Positions 37,337-46,095 of a stretch of DNA of 64,000 nucleotides are shown here, piece after piece. Both the position numbers and the translations under genes were made by a program. Origin of the DNA: Flavobacterium sp. UMI-01 (GTDB lineage: Bacteria > Bacteroidota > Bacteroidia > Flavobacteriales > Flavobacteriaceae). How positions within the stretch are numbered: the stretch's first letter is position 1; every line of letters begins with the position of its first letter. The stretch is taken from assembly GCF_019656315.1 (NCBI RefSeq), contig NZ_BPLU01000003.1, positions 1 to 64,000 on the forward strand, written 5' to 3'. The notes beneath the pieces are model-generated. The model saw nothing but the letters and a program-made list of their open reading frames with translations. It was not told the origin of the DNA and searched no databases.

Positions 37337-40195
37337 ATGATGTCTTTGAAAAAAATAGCGATTCTATTTGGATTTTTTTGGTCATTAGTCGTAAGTGCGC
37401 AAAATGATTTCAATGCTTTTTACAACACTTATTTAGAAGGTTATAAATCGAATGATTTGTCAAAAATGAAATCCGGTAGCGAAGGCCTGATGGTCAATTT
37501 TTCGGATGAGTTTGCTGGCTTTTATCTGAACTCGTACTATCATATCCTAAAAGGAGATTTGAATCAGGCGCAACTAGCCAATACTCAGGCAATGAACATT
37601 CAGCCTTTGATGTCATATCCCTATTACACACAGGCCTATATTGACTATCTCAATGGCAATACAGTAACTGCCATGAAAAATTTAGAATGGGCTGCTCAGT
37701 TGTGTACCTTTCCTTCACCCAAAGACATTATTGATGATATCGAAAAAATTGAGGTTATTACCAAGAAAGATTTATCGGGACTGAAAAATCAATGGAATGC
37801 CTATTATCAAACGAATTTTATTCAGTCTAAAATAAATTCGGCCAATGCTTTAGACCAATGCGTAAACGGTATTTTGACCAAGGGACTAAAGTGTGACAAT
37901 CTGGACGCTCAATTTGCTTATTTTTCGACTTTAAAAAATGCCAATCCGTTATTTCAAAAAATGCTGCCCTTACTCAAAGCGGTAACGTATTATTACGGAA
38001 GAAATACAACAGCCAGCATAAAACAATTTGAAACCTTTATCGAAGGCAGCAAAAACAATCCTCAATTATACTGGAAAAGAAGTTACGCGCTACATTTTTT
38101 ATCAACCATCAAGAAAAATTCCTTTGACAGTCGTGGGGCTTTGTTGGATATCAATGAAGCGCTAGCCGATTATTCAAAGTTGCATTTCCCTTCGGTACAT
38201 CAGGCGTATATGCAAATGCATAAAATTAATGTGATAGGGGATGTAGGTACTAATGTGGAGGAAAAAGTCCAAATGGCGTATCAATTAGAACAAACCGCTA
38301 ACAAAATCAACAATGATTATTATAAGGCTAGAGCCTATGGAGTCATTGGCGCTACTAATTTTTTTAGTCGTGACCCTGTTGAAAAACAAAAAGCCACAGA
38401 CTATATTTTGAAAGCCTATAATCTGGCAAAGAAAATACAAGATGATGACTTGTCAAATTCGGTTAATACTAACTATGCGATGATTAAAGCCAAACAAGGC
38501 TTGTTTGCTGAAGCAGTGCGTTTGAACGAAGAGGTAGCTACTAATTATTTGTCAAAAAAACAATTTCAAAAAGCGCAAAACAACTACAACAACCTTGGTT
38601 TTGTTTTCTACATGCAAAAAGAGTATGCAAATGCGATTGTTCAGTTTGAAAAAAGCATCGATTTAATTGATAAAGTAAAAAAAGATTTGAATGCCAAGCA
38701 AAAGTTGGAATACATGAATGCTGTTTCGGGAACTTTTGAGGCGATGATGATGTGTCTAAAAGAAACCAATAAGGTGGACAAACTTTTTGAAATGCAAGAA
38801 AAAACAAGAAGCGGTTATCTTAAAGAATTGCTCAACATCAACACAAATTTTGCAACGATAAAGGATGCACAGGATATGCTTACCAATGAGGAAGTACTAC
38901 TTACTTTTTCGATAGGTCGTCCGGGGGAAATCATTATTACGGCGATTACTAAAAACAAAGCTGAAATACGCTACAATTATCCTATTGAGAATTTAATTGC
39001 TTTAAAAAAGTTTTATACCGATCGCATCAAAAAAGTACCTTCTGAATTGAACAAATACATGCAGGATTTTAATGTGGATTATGTCAACGGAAAATTGGTG
39101 CGTTATGCGGATAAAAGCAGCAATTACACCAAAGACGATTTTGTTACTTTAGTGCAATGGACTCGTGATGTTTTAGAAAATTCAGACAAACCCGATTACC
39201 AAAAGCCACAAGCCGATTTTCTACATTTTTGGTATAATCTGACCCTGCAACCCGTACAAGATTTTGTTTCACAATACAAAAATGTCATTATTAGTGTGGC
39301 TTCGGAGTTGAATTATTTGCCTTTTGAAGCTTTCATTAGTCCCAAAAACCAATACTTTGTAAGTACTAATAATGTGCGTTATATTCCTAACGTAACCATT
39401 TGGAAAAAAATCGCAAACCGCCATTATAGTAATGACCGAAAATCCATTTTGGCTTATGGAGGAGCACAGTTTCAACCCTCAGGAAATGTAAAAGGAACTG
39501 TTCGTAATATGGAAGATTTTTATAAGGTTTCGGATGCGGTAACCAAAAAAATCCAACAAGGGAATTACAATCTTAAACCAGAATTGGAAGCCGTAGGTTT
39601 TGGTGGTGCCAATTTCTTAGAAGGAACGCTCAAAGAAGTACAATTTATGGCTACGCTGTCAAAAGATGTTAAGGTGGTAACAGGACTGAATATGAGTGAA
39701 TCCAACTTTAAAAAAGCCAATCTTTTGGGTGAATTAAAACAATACAAAAACATCCTTATTTCTACTCATGGTTTTACTGATGATGTGATACCCGAATTTA
39801 GTGGTGTGATGTTTTCGCAACCCAATGGAGGCGATGGCAAGGAAGATACGTTTTTACTAGCTCCCGAAATTATGAAACTCAACCTCAATGCTGATATGAC
39901 GGTTTTGAGTGCTTGTAGTACCGCAGTAGGGAAACTCTATGGAGGAGAAGGAATAAATGGCTTGAATAACGCCTTCTTGATTGCGGGTTCCAATAGCACT
40001 TTGCTGTCGTTGTGGCCCGTAAATGATGCTAGTACGGCGATAACCATGCAAATGTTGTTTAAAAAAGTGGTTCAAGAAAATGCCCAAGCTAGTGTGTTCT
40101 TGAACGATATCAAACGTGCTTTTATCAACGGTGATATAGGTGAAGCAGCCAAATCACCCAAATATTGGGCGCCCTTTTTATACAACGGGAGGTAG
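37337..40195 (+). CDS. Exported TPR-CHAT (caspase-fold) protein
   Basis: 952 aa. A signal peptide (about 1-22, VVSAQ) is followed by helical TPR-type repeats (about 60-520, for example NYNNLGFVFYMQKEYANAIV) and a C-terminal CHAT domain (about 640-952). Both catalytic residues of the caspase-like fold are present: His811 in ISTHGFTDD and Cys860 in VLSACSTAVGKLYGGEG. CHAT proteins (separase/caspase relatives) are usually cytoplasmic; this one carries an export signal and should act in the periplasm or outside. It is preceded by the MORN gene (10 bp), and operator copy 3 follows. Protease activity is inferred from the intact dyad; the substrate is unknown. Confidence 0.92.
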   Translation: MMSLKKIAILFGFFWSLVVSAQNDFNAFYNTYLEGYKSNDLSKMKSGSEGLMVNFSDEFAGFYLNSYYHILKGDLNQAQLANTQAMNIQPLMSYPYYTQAYIDYLNGNTVTAMKNLEWAAQLCTFPSPKDIIDDIEKIEVITKKDLSGLKNQWNAYYQTNFIQSKINSANALDQCVNGILTKGLKCDNLDAQFAYFSTLKNANPLFQKMLPLLKAVTYYYGRNTTASIKQFETFIEGSKNNPQLYWKRSYALHFLSTIKKNSFDSRGALLDINEALADYSKLHFPSVHQAYMQMHKINVIGDVGTNVEEKVQMAYQLEQTANKINNDYYKARAYGVIGATNFFSRDPVEKQKATDYILKAYNLAKKIQDDDLSNSVNTNYAMIKAKQGLFAEAVRLNEEVATNYLSKKQFQKAQNNYNNLGFVFYMQKEYANAIVQFEKSIDLIDKVKKDLNAKQKLEYMNAVSGTFEAMMMCLKETNKVDKLFEMQEKTRSGYLKELLNINTNFATIKDAQDMLTNEEVLLTFSIGRPGEIIITAITKNKAEIRYNYPIENLIALKKFYTDRIKKVPSELNKYMQDFNVDYVNGKLVRYADKSSNYTKDDFVTLVQWTRDVLENSDKPDYQKPQADFLHFWYNLTLQPVQDFVSQYKNVIISVASELNYLPFEAFISPKNQYFVSTNNVRYIPNVTIWKKIANRHYSNDRKSILAYGGAQFQPSGNVKGTVRNMEDFYKVSDAVTKKIQQGNYNLKPELEAVGFGGANFLEGTLKEVQFMATLSKDVKVVTGLNMSESNFKKANLLGELKQYKNILISTHGFTDDVIPEFSGVMFSQPNGGDGKEDTFLLAPEIMKLNLNADMTVLSACSTAVGKLYGGEGINGLNNAFLIAGSNSTLLSLWPVNDASTAITMQMLFKKVVQENAQASVFLNDIKRAFINGDIGEAAKSPKYWAPFLYNGR

Positions 40196-40213
40196 TTTTT
40201 GGAATCCAAACAA

Positions 40214-40261
40214 ATAGGGCAATTGCCTTATGGTGTGTGACTTCCTTTTTTTTCAACTTTG
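40214..40261 (+). promoter_or_regulatory. Regulon operator copy 3 and activated promoter
   Basis: The same 18 bases lie at 40214-40231. A -7-like box CAACTTTG at 40254-40261 ends 39 bp from the palindrome centre and 24 bp before the ATG at 40285. A better-looking TAATTTTG at 40271-40278 is only 7 bp from the ATG. The unit driven would be 40285-43594, which includes the response regulator gene, so the regulator would control its own synthesis. Confidence 0.65.
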
Positions 40262-40284
40262 ATTGTACTTTAATTTTGATACTT

Positions 40285-41925
40285 ATGAAACGATTTTTTA
40301 CCCTATTCCTCTTATTCAGTCTCTCTTTTGTTAAGGGACAAAACTTCCCCAAAGTCGTATTAAAACATTATGATATTGTGACCAATGATGTCGTTGCAAT
40401 AAATGAGATTTCCAGTTCTTACAATGGTGTTTCAAAAACATTTGGAGTTGAAAGAAAGACAGCGTACGAATTTGATGCAAACGGTTACAATACGGCGATT
40501 AAATATCCTTCGAGTGATTCCAAAATAATTATTTCGTATGATAAAAAATACACCCAACAAACCAAGCAAATTAATGATAAAAAATATGTTGAATACCTAA
40601 TCGTAACTCCAGAACGTTATTATATTATGCCCACAAATGACGTGGAGAAAAACAGCGATGGTTCTGTCAAGAAAATAACGTATAAGGATTTGACTAACAA
40701 AAAAGATTTCGATTATAATTTTAGTTATAAGGGAGGTATTACAACCATTACGTCAACAGGTAGTTTTAATTTGACTCAACGTTTTTCTTCTGATGGATTA
40801 ATGCTTTCGGAAGCCACGGATTTATTAAATACGTATTGTTTTTATAATAATCCAAAGACTAAATTGCTCTCTCAAAAAATATCAAAATTAAATAAAGGCG
40901 GTTCGGATATTTATTATGTATCGCTATATGAATACGATACACAAGGCAATTGGATAGTACGTTATAACTTTTCGACGATTCCTACGTATGGAACAATGGG
41001 GAATTTGATACAGTCGGTTACCGTTAGGGAATTGTTTTATAAAAAAGGCAATAAGACCGGCTATACGACCATACCTGAGAATACTAAAAATAAGGCTATC
41101 AATCTTCGAACGAGCATTTCGGTTACTAAATTAGAGACTAATAATTACGAGAGTTTTCCAGTTTATATTGATTTCGATAAAAATCTTAACTCTCAAGCAA
41201 GTCTTAGCAATCCAAGTACACCTAGTAGTCCAAGTACACCAAACTCTCCACAACCCATGAGTGTGGATGTAAAATGTAGAGGGAATTGTCAAGATGGTTG
41301 GGGAACCTATACGTATGACAATGGTTATTATGACGGTTTTTGGAAAAACGGCCAAAAAAACGGCTACGGTTTATATATGTGGAATACAGGAGCGAAATAT
41401 TTTGGAAACTGGGAAAACAATCAAATGTCGGGTTATGGTGAAACGATATTAAGTAACGGTGACCTTCATTTTGGGTTATACAAAAACAACAAATACGATG
41501 GGGCAGGAGTGTTCTTTAACAAAGAAAAAAACAAATACGAACACAACATTTACCAAGAGGGTAATTTTCTGAAAACAGCGGGTTATATAACCATTCCAGG
41601 CGCAACTACAGGTTGTACAGCAGGACAGTGTTATAATGGTTATGGACGCTATGTATTTCCAAATGGCGATCAATACTACGGACTTTTTGTAAATGGAGCG
41701 ATGCATGTAGGAAGTTTTATTTTTAAAAATGGAGATGTTTACATGGGCGAATTCAATGATAAAAATCAATTCTCAGGCTACGGATTTTATAAATTCAAAG
41801 AATCTGGTGATTTCTATCGAGGCAATTGGGCTGCTGGTAAATATGATGGTTGTGGTTACGGTTTTTTTAACAAACAAACGAGCCGTGGCGAATTTAAAAA
41901 TGGGGTTTTGGTAAACAAAATGTGA
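40285..41925 (+). CDS. Exported protein with long MORN-repeat tail
   Basis: 546 aa from ATG at 40285; upstream codons of the frame overlap operator copy 3 and the CHAT gene. A signal peptide (1-19, SFVKGQ) is followed by a beta-rich domain (about 20-290) and a low-complexity Ser/Thr/Pro/Asn linker (about 308-330, in SNPSTPSSPSTPNSPQP). The rest (about 335-546) carries MORN repeats (GWGTYTYDNGYYDGFWKNGQ, GYGLYMWNTGAKYFGNWENN, GYGRYVFPNGDQYYGLFVNG, GYGFYKFKESGDFYRGNWAA). Paired cysteines flank two of the repeat blocks. It is a second MORN protein in the same predicted regulon and may contact the CHAT or MORN partner. Confidence 0.85.
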   Translation: MKRFFTLFLLFSLSFVKGQNFPKVVLKHYDIVTNDVVAINEISSSYNGVSKTFGVERKTAYEFDANGYNTAIKYPSSDSKIIISYDKKYTQQTKQINDKKYVEYLIVTPERYYIMPTNDVEKNSDGSVKKITYKDLTNKKDFDYNFSYKGGITTITSTGSFNLTQRFSSDGLMLSEATDLLNTYCFYNNPKTKLLSQKISKLNKGGSDIYYVSLYEYDTQGNWIVRYNFSTIPTYGTMGNLIQSVTVRELFYKKGNKTGYTTIPENTKNKAINLRTSISVTKLETNNYESFPVYIDFDKNLNSQASLSNPSTPSSPSTPNSPQPMSVDVKCRGNCQDGWGTYTYDNGYYDGFWKNGQKNGYGLYMWNTGAKYFGNWENNQMSGYGETILSNGDLHFGLYKNNKYDGAGVFFNKEKNKYEHNIYQEGNFLKTAGYITIPGATTGCTAGQCYNGYGRYVFPNGDQYYGLFVNGAMHVGSFIFKNGDVYMGEFNDKNQFSGYGFYKFKESGDFYRGNWAAGKYDGCGYGFFNKQTSRGEFKNGVLVNKM

Positions 41926-41932
41926 TCAGACC

Positions 41933-42670
41933 ATGGGGGAACTTAGTAAAATAGTGGCGGTTTTACCTTCCTATCAAGGAGTGTATTGGAATGCCCTGTT
42001 TTTAATAGTGTTGTTGTTTCTTGGAAAAGCGAATCCTATGGCCATTGTTTTTGCGTATGTGTTAGAGACGATTATCATAGGTGTGTTTCATGTAGGAAAA
42101 CTGATTTTAATCCTCCGTAACAATCCTTTGGAGAAAACACAATCTGGGATTACGTCTTATTTCATGATTCCGTTTTTTTTGCTTCATTATGGTTTTTTTG
42201 TAGCCATCCAAAGTGTTTTTATTTATATCGGTTTTGCAATCAAAGACGAACGCTTTTCAACCTCTTTGCAAGCGAGTAACTTTCTTTCTATTCTATCGTT
42301 AGAAGGATTTTATTGGGTGTTCCTTTCCTTGATAGCAACTCATTCGATACAGTTTTATTTCCATTTTTATAAAAATAAAAAATACAATGAGTATAGTTTG
42401 AATCGGTATTTTATGAAACCTTATTTGCGGATTGTCATTCAGCAATTTTTAGCCATTATACCGTTCTTTTTTTTAATCATTCATGACCATGTGGGAATAA
42501 TAGCGGCTTTGTTGCTCATTGGGATGCGAACATTTCTCGATGTTTATCTTAGTGAATTAGCACGTCATCCAGAGAAATTAGATAAGGTAGCGCGCTCTTT
42601 GATGAAAACAAATCAACCCGAAGAATTACCCGAAATCAAAAAAACATTGCAGGTTTTTTTGGAAGATTAA
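41933..42670 (+). CDS. DUF6498-like membrane protein
   Basis: 245 aa with six to seven hydrophobic helices. The segments NALFLIVLLFLGKANPMAIVFAYVLETIIIGVFHVGKLI and FFLLHYGFFVAIQSVF resemble the DUF6498 family as I recall it. The C-terminal tail is charged and cytoplasmic. It follows the MORN gene by 7 bp and precedes the small membrane protein and response regulator. Function unknown. Confidence 0.72.
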   Translation: MGELSKIVAVLPSYQGVYWNALFLIVLLFLGKANPMAIVFAYVLETIIIGVFHVGKLILILRNNPLEKTQSGITSYFMIPFFLLHYGFFVAIQSVFIYIGFAIKDERFSTSLQASNFLSILSLEGFYWVFLSLIATHSIQFYFHFYKNKKYNEYSLNRYFMKPYLRIVIQQFLAIIPFFFLIIHDHVGIIAALLLIGMRTFLDVYLSELARHPEKLDKVARSLMKTNQPEELPEIKKTLQVFLED

Positions 42671-42695
42671 AATTAACGCAAAACAAGGATGAAAG

Positions 42696-42956
42696 ATGAG
42701 TGTATTGTTAATTTTATTATTTTTAGTAGGTTTGGTACTAGTAATGTGTTGCATCCAAGCCATCGCTAAGTCCAAAAAAGAACACCAAGTTTTGATGGAA
42801 CAAATTGAGGGACAATTAGGGCTTCAAAAAGAAACCCAGCAGGATTTACAAAAGAACGCAAAACAAGATTGGGTGTCGATGATTTATTTTAAGTTAAAAA
42901 TCATCCAACAACAAGTACATTTACTATCTGAAATTTCTAAAGAAAGCGAACCATGA
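42696..42956 (+). CDS. Small single-pass membrane protein with coiled coil
   Basis: 86 aa. An N-terminal membrane helix (about 2-24, SVLLILLFLVGLVLVMCCI) is followed by a Gln/Lys/Glu-rich amphipathic helix (about 26-82). Its stop overlaps the response regulator start by 4 bp (ATGA), so the two are translationally coupled. The tight coupling suggests a role with the two-component system, for example as a membrane modulator of the regulator. No family is recognised. Confidence 0.72.
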   Translation: MSVLLILLFLVGLVLVMCCIQAIAKSKKEHQVLMEQIEGQLGLQKETQQDLQKNAKQDWVSMIYFKLKIIQQQVHLLSEISKESEP

Positions 42957-43594
42957 AAATAGCCATTATAGATGACAATCACTTTTTAATTCAGTCAGTC
43001 AAAGAAAAATTATCTTTTTTTGAAGAAGTAGAAATCAAATTTACAGCTTGCGATGGGAATGATTTGATGGGAAAATTAGAGAACCACTACCATCTCGATG
43101 TGTTATTAATGGATATCGAAATGCCCGTGATGAATGGAATCGAGGCCACCTTGTTAGTCAAACAAAAGTATCCTCATATCAAAATTATCATGCTCACTGT
43201 TTTTGATAACGACGAAAATATATTTAATGCCATAAAAGCGGGTGCCGATGGCTATTTGTTGAAAGATGTAAACCCTCATACCTTGTTCAACGGAATCGTG
43301 GAGACTTTAAATGGTGGTGCTGCTATGAATCCTTCAATCGCGATGAAAACGCTAAAACTCTTGCGCAATCCAGTCGATTTTAATCTTGATAATCAAGAAG
43401 ATTTTAATCTTACCGCTAGAGAAATCGATGTTTTAGAACAACTAGCTCAAGGATTAAGTTATACTGTTATTGCGCAAAATATGTTTTTGTCGCCATCGAC
43501 CATTCGCAAACACATTGAAAATATTTATAGCAAATTACAAGTGCATTCTAAACTAGAAGCCGTTCAAAAAGCCCAACGAAATAATTTGATTTGA
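42953..43594 (+). CDS. Response regulator, NarL/LuxR type
   Basis: 213 aa. The receiver domain (1-about 120) has Asp7/Asp8, phospho-acceptor Asp54 (LLMDIEMPVMNG), Thr82 and Lys104. A LuxR-type HTH lies at about 148-210 (FNLTAREIDVLEQLAQGLSYTVIAQNMFLSPSTIRKHIENIYSKL). It is the only response regulator in the window and lies with two matching HisKA_3 kinases. I infer that it binds the repeated GGCAATTGCC palindromes; palindromic sites of this size fit a dimeric NarL-type HTH. It would activate its own operon through copy 3. Confidence 0.94.
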   Translation: MKIAIIDDNHFLIQSVKEKLSFFEEVEIKFTACDGNDLMGKLENHYHLDVLLMDIEMPVMNGIEATLLVKQKYPHIKIIMLTVFDNDENIFNAIKAGADGYLLKDVNPHTLFNGIVETLNGGAAMNPSIAMKTLKLLRNPVDFNLDNQEDFNLTAREIDVLEQLAQGLSYTVIAQNMFLSPSTIRKHIENIYSKLQVHSKLEAVQKAQRNNLI

Positions 43595-43649
43595 TTCAGC
43601 ACGTTCGTTTTTCTTTAGTATCTTCGTTCTTGAATTCTAATATAATCAC

Positions 43650-44282
43650 ATGAATCGTCTTGCTGAAATCAGAAAATGGGTAATACTAATCATTATTGGT
43701 TTTTTATTATTTTGGGTTTACCAATATTTTTCTAAAAAAGAGGATACTTCTACAGTTGAATACAATACAGCACTAATACAACAGCAAATAAAGAATGTGG
43801 GTAAATTAGTTGTTACCGAAGGTCATTTTGCCGAAGTACTTACTTATAAAGACGATAAAAAATACTTAGGAAGTTTAATTTCCTTTGAGAAAAAAGCCTT
43901 GGTAGTAGTCAATGCTGATGTGACCGTGGGTTTTGATTTGAGTTTAATTGAGTACCAAATCGATTCGGTAAACAAAGTGCTGACCATTATAAAAATCCCA
44001 AAAGAAGAAATTAAAATCAGCACCGACCTAAAATACTATGACACAGAATCCAGTCGATTAAACGAATTCACTGGGGAAGATTACAACAAAATTGCCAAAA
44101 TTGCCAAAGCTAATATTGCTAAAAAAGTAGCCAATTCTTCCCTGCAGAAAAACGCTAAGAATCGATTGATATCTGAATTATCAAAATTGTTGATAATCAC
44201 CAAAACTATGGGTTGGAAATTGCAATACGACGGCGAAATTTTAGATCAAGAAGCTGATTTGAATCGAAAGATAAAGGGATGA
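43650..44282 (+). CDS. DUF4230 family membrane-anchored protein
   Basis: 210 aa. One N-terminal membrane helix (about 9-27) is followed by a soluble domain with the DUF4230 pattern (KNVGKLVVTEGHFAEVLTY, ALVVVNADVTVGFDLS, SRLNEFTGEDYNKIAKIAKANIAKKVANSSLQKNAKNRL). Cell location is the envelope. Function unknown. It is separated by 55 bp from the regulator and converges on the haemoglobin gene with only 11 bp between them; no terminator is visible there. Confidence 0.87.
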   Translation: MNRLAEIRKWVILIIIGFLLFWVYQYFSKKEDTSTVEYNTALIQQQIKNVGKLVVTEGHFAEVLTYKDDKKYLGSLISFEKKALVVVNADVTVGFDLSLIEYQIDSVNKVLTIIKIPKEEIKISTDLKYYDTESSRLNEFTGEDYNKIAKIAKANIAKKVANSSLQKNAKNRLISELSKLLIITKTMGWKLQYDGEILDQEADLNRKIKG

Positions 44283-44293
44283 TTGTCATTTAA

Positions 44294-44680
44294 TTATCCT
44301 TTACCTCCCTCATTTCTAAAATATTCAATCTTATAATGAAACATCTCAGCCATATTTTTGGCTCTTAGTTTGGCTTCATCAGCAATTGTACCTTCAAATA
44401 ATGCATTTACAGTATCTGTGAAAATCTCCATCCAACGGTTAAAATGCTCTTTTTCCACTGGTAAATGTTTGTGTGGAGGAAACGGACTCCCAGAATAAGA
44501 GTGTACTTCTAATAAGATAGTTTGCCAAAAACGGTACATTTTTTCCAGATGTTCGGCCCAGCGATGTCCAATCTTTTGATTGAAAATAGGGCCAATCAAG
44601 TCGTCTTTTTGAACTTTATCGTAAAAGGTATTTACAAGGAGTTTGATGTCGTCTAATGTAGTAATATCTGGTAATGGCAT
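44294..44680 (-). CDS. Truncated haemoglobin, group III
   Basis: 128 aa, typical for group III (trHbP). FYDKVQKDDLIGPIFNQ, HRWAEHLEKMYRFWQTILL and FPPHKHLPVEKEHFNRWMEIF (proximal His region, Trp in helix H) fit the group. It binds haem and O2 or NO, with a likely role in NO or oxygen chemistry. A minus-strand TATTTTTG (44708-44701) 21 bp before the ATG is a plausible -7 box. It lies downstream of ilvA on the same strand (48 bp). Confidence 0.93.
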   Translation of the reverse strand: MPLPDITTLDDIKLLVNTFYDKVQKDDLIGPIFNQKIGHRWAEHLEKMYRFWQTILLEVHSYSGSPFPPHKHLPVEKEHFNRWMEIFTDTVNALFEGTIADEAKLRAKNMAEMFHYKIEYFRNEGGKG

Positions 44681-44728
44681 TGTTATAAGTTAGTGTTTTG
44701 CAAAAATAGCATTTATTGGAAATAAATA

Positions 44729-45973
44729 TTACCCAATCAACTGTGTGAATAAATCAGGCATTTCGTTGAGGTATTTGAATTCAAAACCTTTGTTGGTCAT
44801 ATTGACTTTGATGGATTCGATATCTTTGCGGTTTTTTAATTCCAATCCCACGACCACCGTTCCCACCTCACGGTTGGTTTTTTTGTTGTATTGAAAATAG
44901 GTGATGTCATCATTAGGACCTAAAATGTCGTTTACAAATTCCTTCAAAGCACCTGGTCGTTGCGGGAACTGAATCAAGAAATAGTGCATCAATCCTTCGT
45001 AGAGCAAAGAGCGTTCTTTTATTTCGGCGGTACGTTCAATGTCGTTATTACTCCCGCTTACCACACAAACTACGGTTTTTCCTTTGATTTTGTTTTTATA
45101 AAAATCAAGTGCCGCAATGGTCAAAGCCCCTGCCGGTTCTACAACCATAGCTTCCTCGTTGTACAAACGCAGGATGGTGGTACACACTTTGCCTTCGGGA
45201 ACCAATACGATATCTCTTAGGTTTTTTTGACAAATTTCAAACGTATGATGTCCTACTTGTTTTACCGCTGCACCATCAACAAACTTATCGATGGTGTGTA
45301 ACACACTATTTTGGCCCGAAGCAATGGAGTTTTTCATGGCAGGCGCTCCTTGAGGTTCGACTCCAATGATGTGTGTAGAAGGACTTAATTTTTTGAAAAC
45401 AGTCGAAACTCCCGCTGCCAGTCCACCGCCACCTATCGGAATAAACAAATAGTCGATAGGTTTTTTAAAACTGTCTAAAATTTCGAGTCCTACAGTACCT
45501 TGACCCGCAATAACTTTGAGGTCGTCAAAAGGATGTACAAATATTTTGTTGTTTTGGTTAGCATCTTCCATAGCTGCGGCAAAGGCATCATCAAACGTGT
45601 CACCTGTCAAAACAATGTCAACATACGATTTGCCAAACAATTGCACTTGTTTGATTTTTTGTTTGGGTGTGGTGTTAGGCATGTAAATGGTGCCTTTGAT
45701 TTGGAGTAAATGGCACGAATAGGCTACTCCTTGGGCATGATTACCCGCACTAGCGCAAACAATTTCTTTACCACTATCGGTTTCGGGGAGACTACTCATT
45801 TTGTTGTAAGCTCCTCTGATTTTGTAGGAACGCACGATTTGTAAATCTTCTCTTTTTAATAAAATAGTGGCGCCAAATTCCTCAGACAAGTTTAGGTTGT
45901 GGGTGAGGGGAGTGTTAGGGACTACATTTTCTAATTGTAGTTTAGCAGCTTGAATTTCGTCAAATAAATCCAT
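44729..45973 (-). CDS. ilvA: Threonine ammonia-lyase (threonine deaminase)
   Basis: 414 aa. The PLP domain has REDLQIVRSYKIRGAYNKM (PLP Lys), ASAGNHAQGVAYSC and PIGGGGLAAG. The C-terminal ACT-like regulatory domain (about 330-410, LIQFPQRPGALKEFVNDIL) fits the shorter one-domain regulatory type. It makes 2-oxobutanoate from threonine, the first step to isoleucine. Transcription is predicted to be controlled by the Ile-rich leader and attenuator immediately upstream. No other ilv genes are in the window. Confidence 0.95.
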   Translation of the reverse strand: MDLFDEIQAAKLQLENVVPNTPLTHNLNLSEEFGATILLKREDLQIVRSYKIRGAYNKMSSLPETDSGKEIVCASAGNHAQGVAYSCHLLQIKGTIYMPNTTPKQKIKQVQLFGKSYVDIVLTGDTFDDAFAAAMEDANQNNKIFVHPFDDLKVIAGQGTVGLEILDSFKKPIDYLFIPIGGGGLAAGVSTVFKKLSPSTHIIGVEPQGAPAMKNSIASGQNSVLHTIDKFVDGAAVKQVGHHTFEICQKNLRDIVLVPEGKVCTTILRLYNEEAMVVEPAGALTIAALDFYKNKIKGKTVVCVVSGSNNDIERTAEIKERSLLYEGLMHYFLIQFPQRPGALKEFVNDILGPNDDITYFQYNKKTNREVGTVVVGLELKNRKDIESIKVNMTNKGFEFKYLNEMPDLFTQLIG

Positions 45974-45990
45974 TTGTTTCCTTTTTTTGT

Positions 45991-46095
45991 ATAAAAAAAC
46001 CTCCCAGAAGAGAGGTTTTGTTTATGAAGTTAATGCTTGACTTATATAAAAAACACCTCAATAGTATGACCCATACTAATGTCAATTGAAGAGGT
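45991..46095 (-). promoter_or_regulatory. Transcription attenuator of ilvA
   Basis: On the minus strand four segments follow one another. Segment 1 is ACCTCTTCAAT (46095-46085). Segment 2 is ATTGAGGTGTTTTTT (46062-46048). Segment 3 is AAAACCTC (46019-46012). Segment 4 is GAGGTTTT (46004-45997), with a T-run. 1:2 (ACCTC-CAAT / ATTGAGGT, inner AGTATG/CATACT hairpin) is the pause stem. 3:4 is a terminator 24 bp before the ilvA ATG. 2:3 (GAGGT-G-TTTT / AAAACCTC) is the antiterminator. Ribosome stalling at Ile codons over segment 1 would free segment 2 and permit read-through; a ribosome at the leader stop would mask segment 2 and allow termination. Confidence 0.85.

Noticed and set aside
40271..40278. 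TAATTTTG as the promoter of the 40285 gene
   Set aside because: It matches the -7 consensus better than the chosen box but leaves only 7 bp to the ATG and breaks the 39-bp spacing seen at the other two sites. It cannot be fully excluded.
40165..40284. Longer start for the second MORN gene
   Set aside because: It would run through the CHAT gene end and operator copy 3; a signal peptide starts at 40285.
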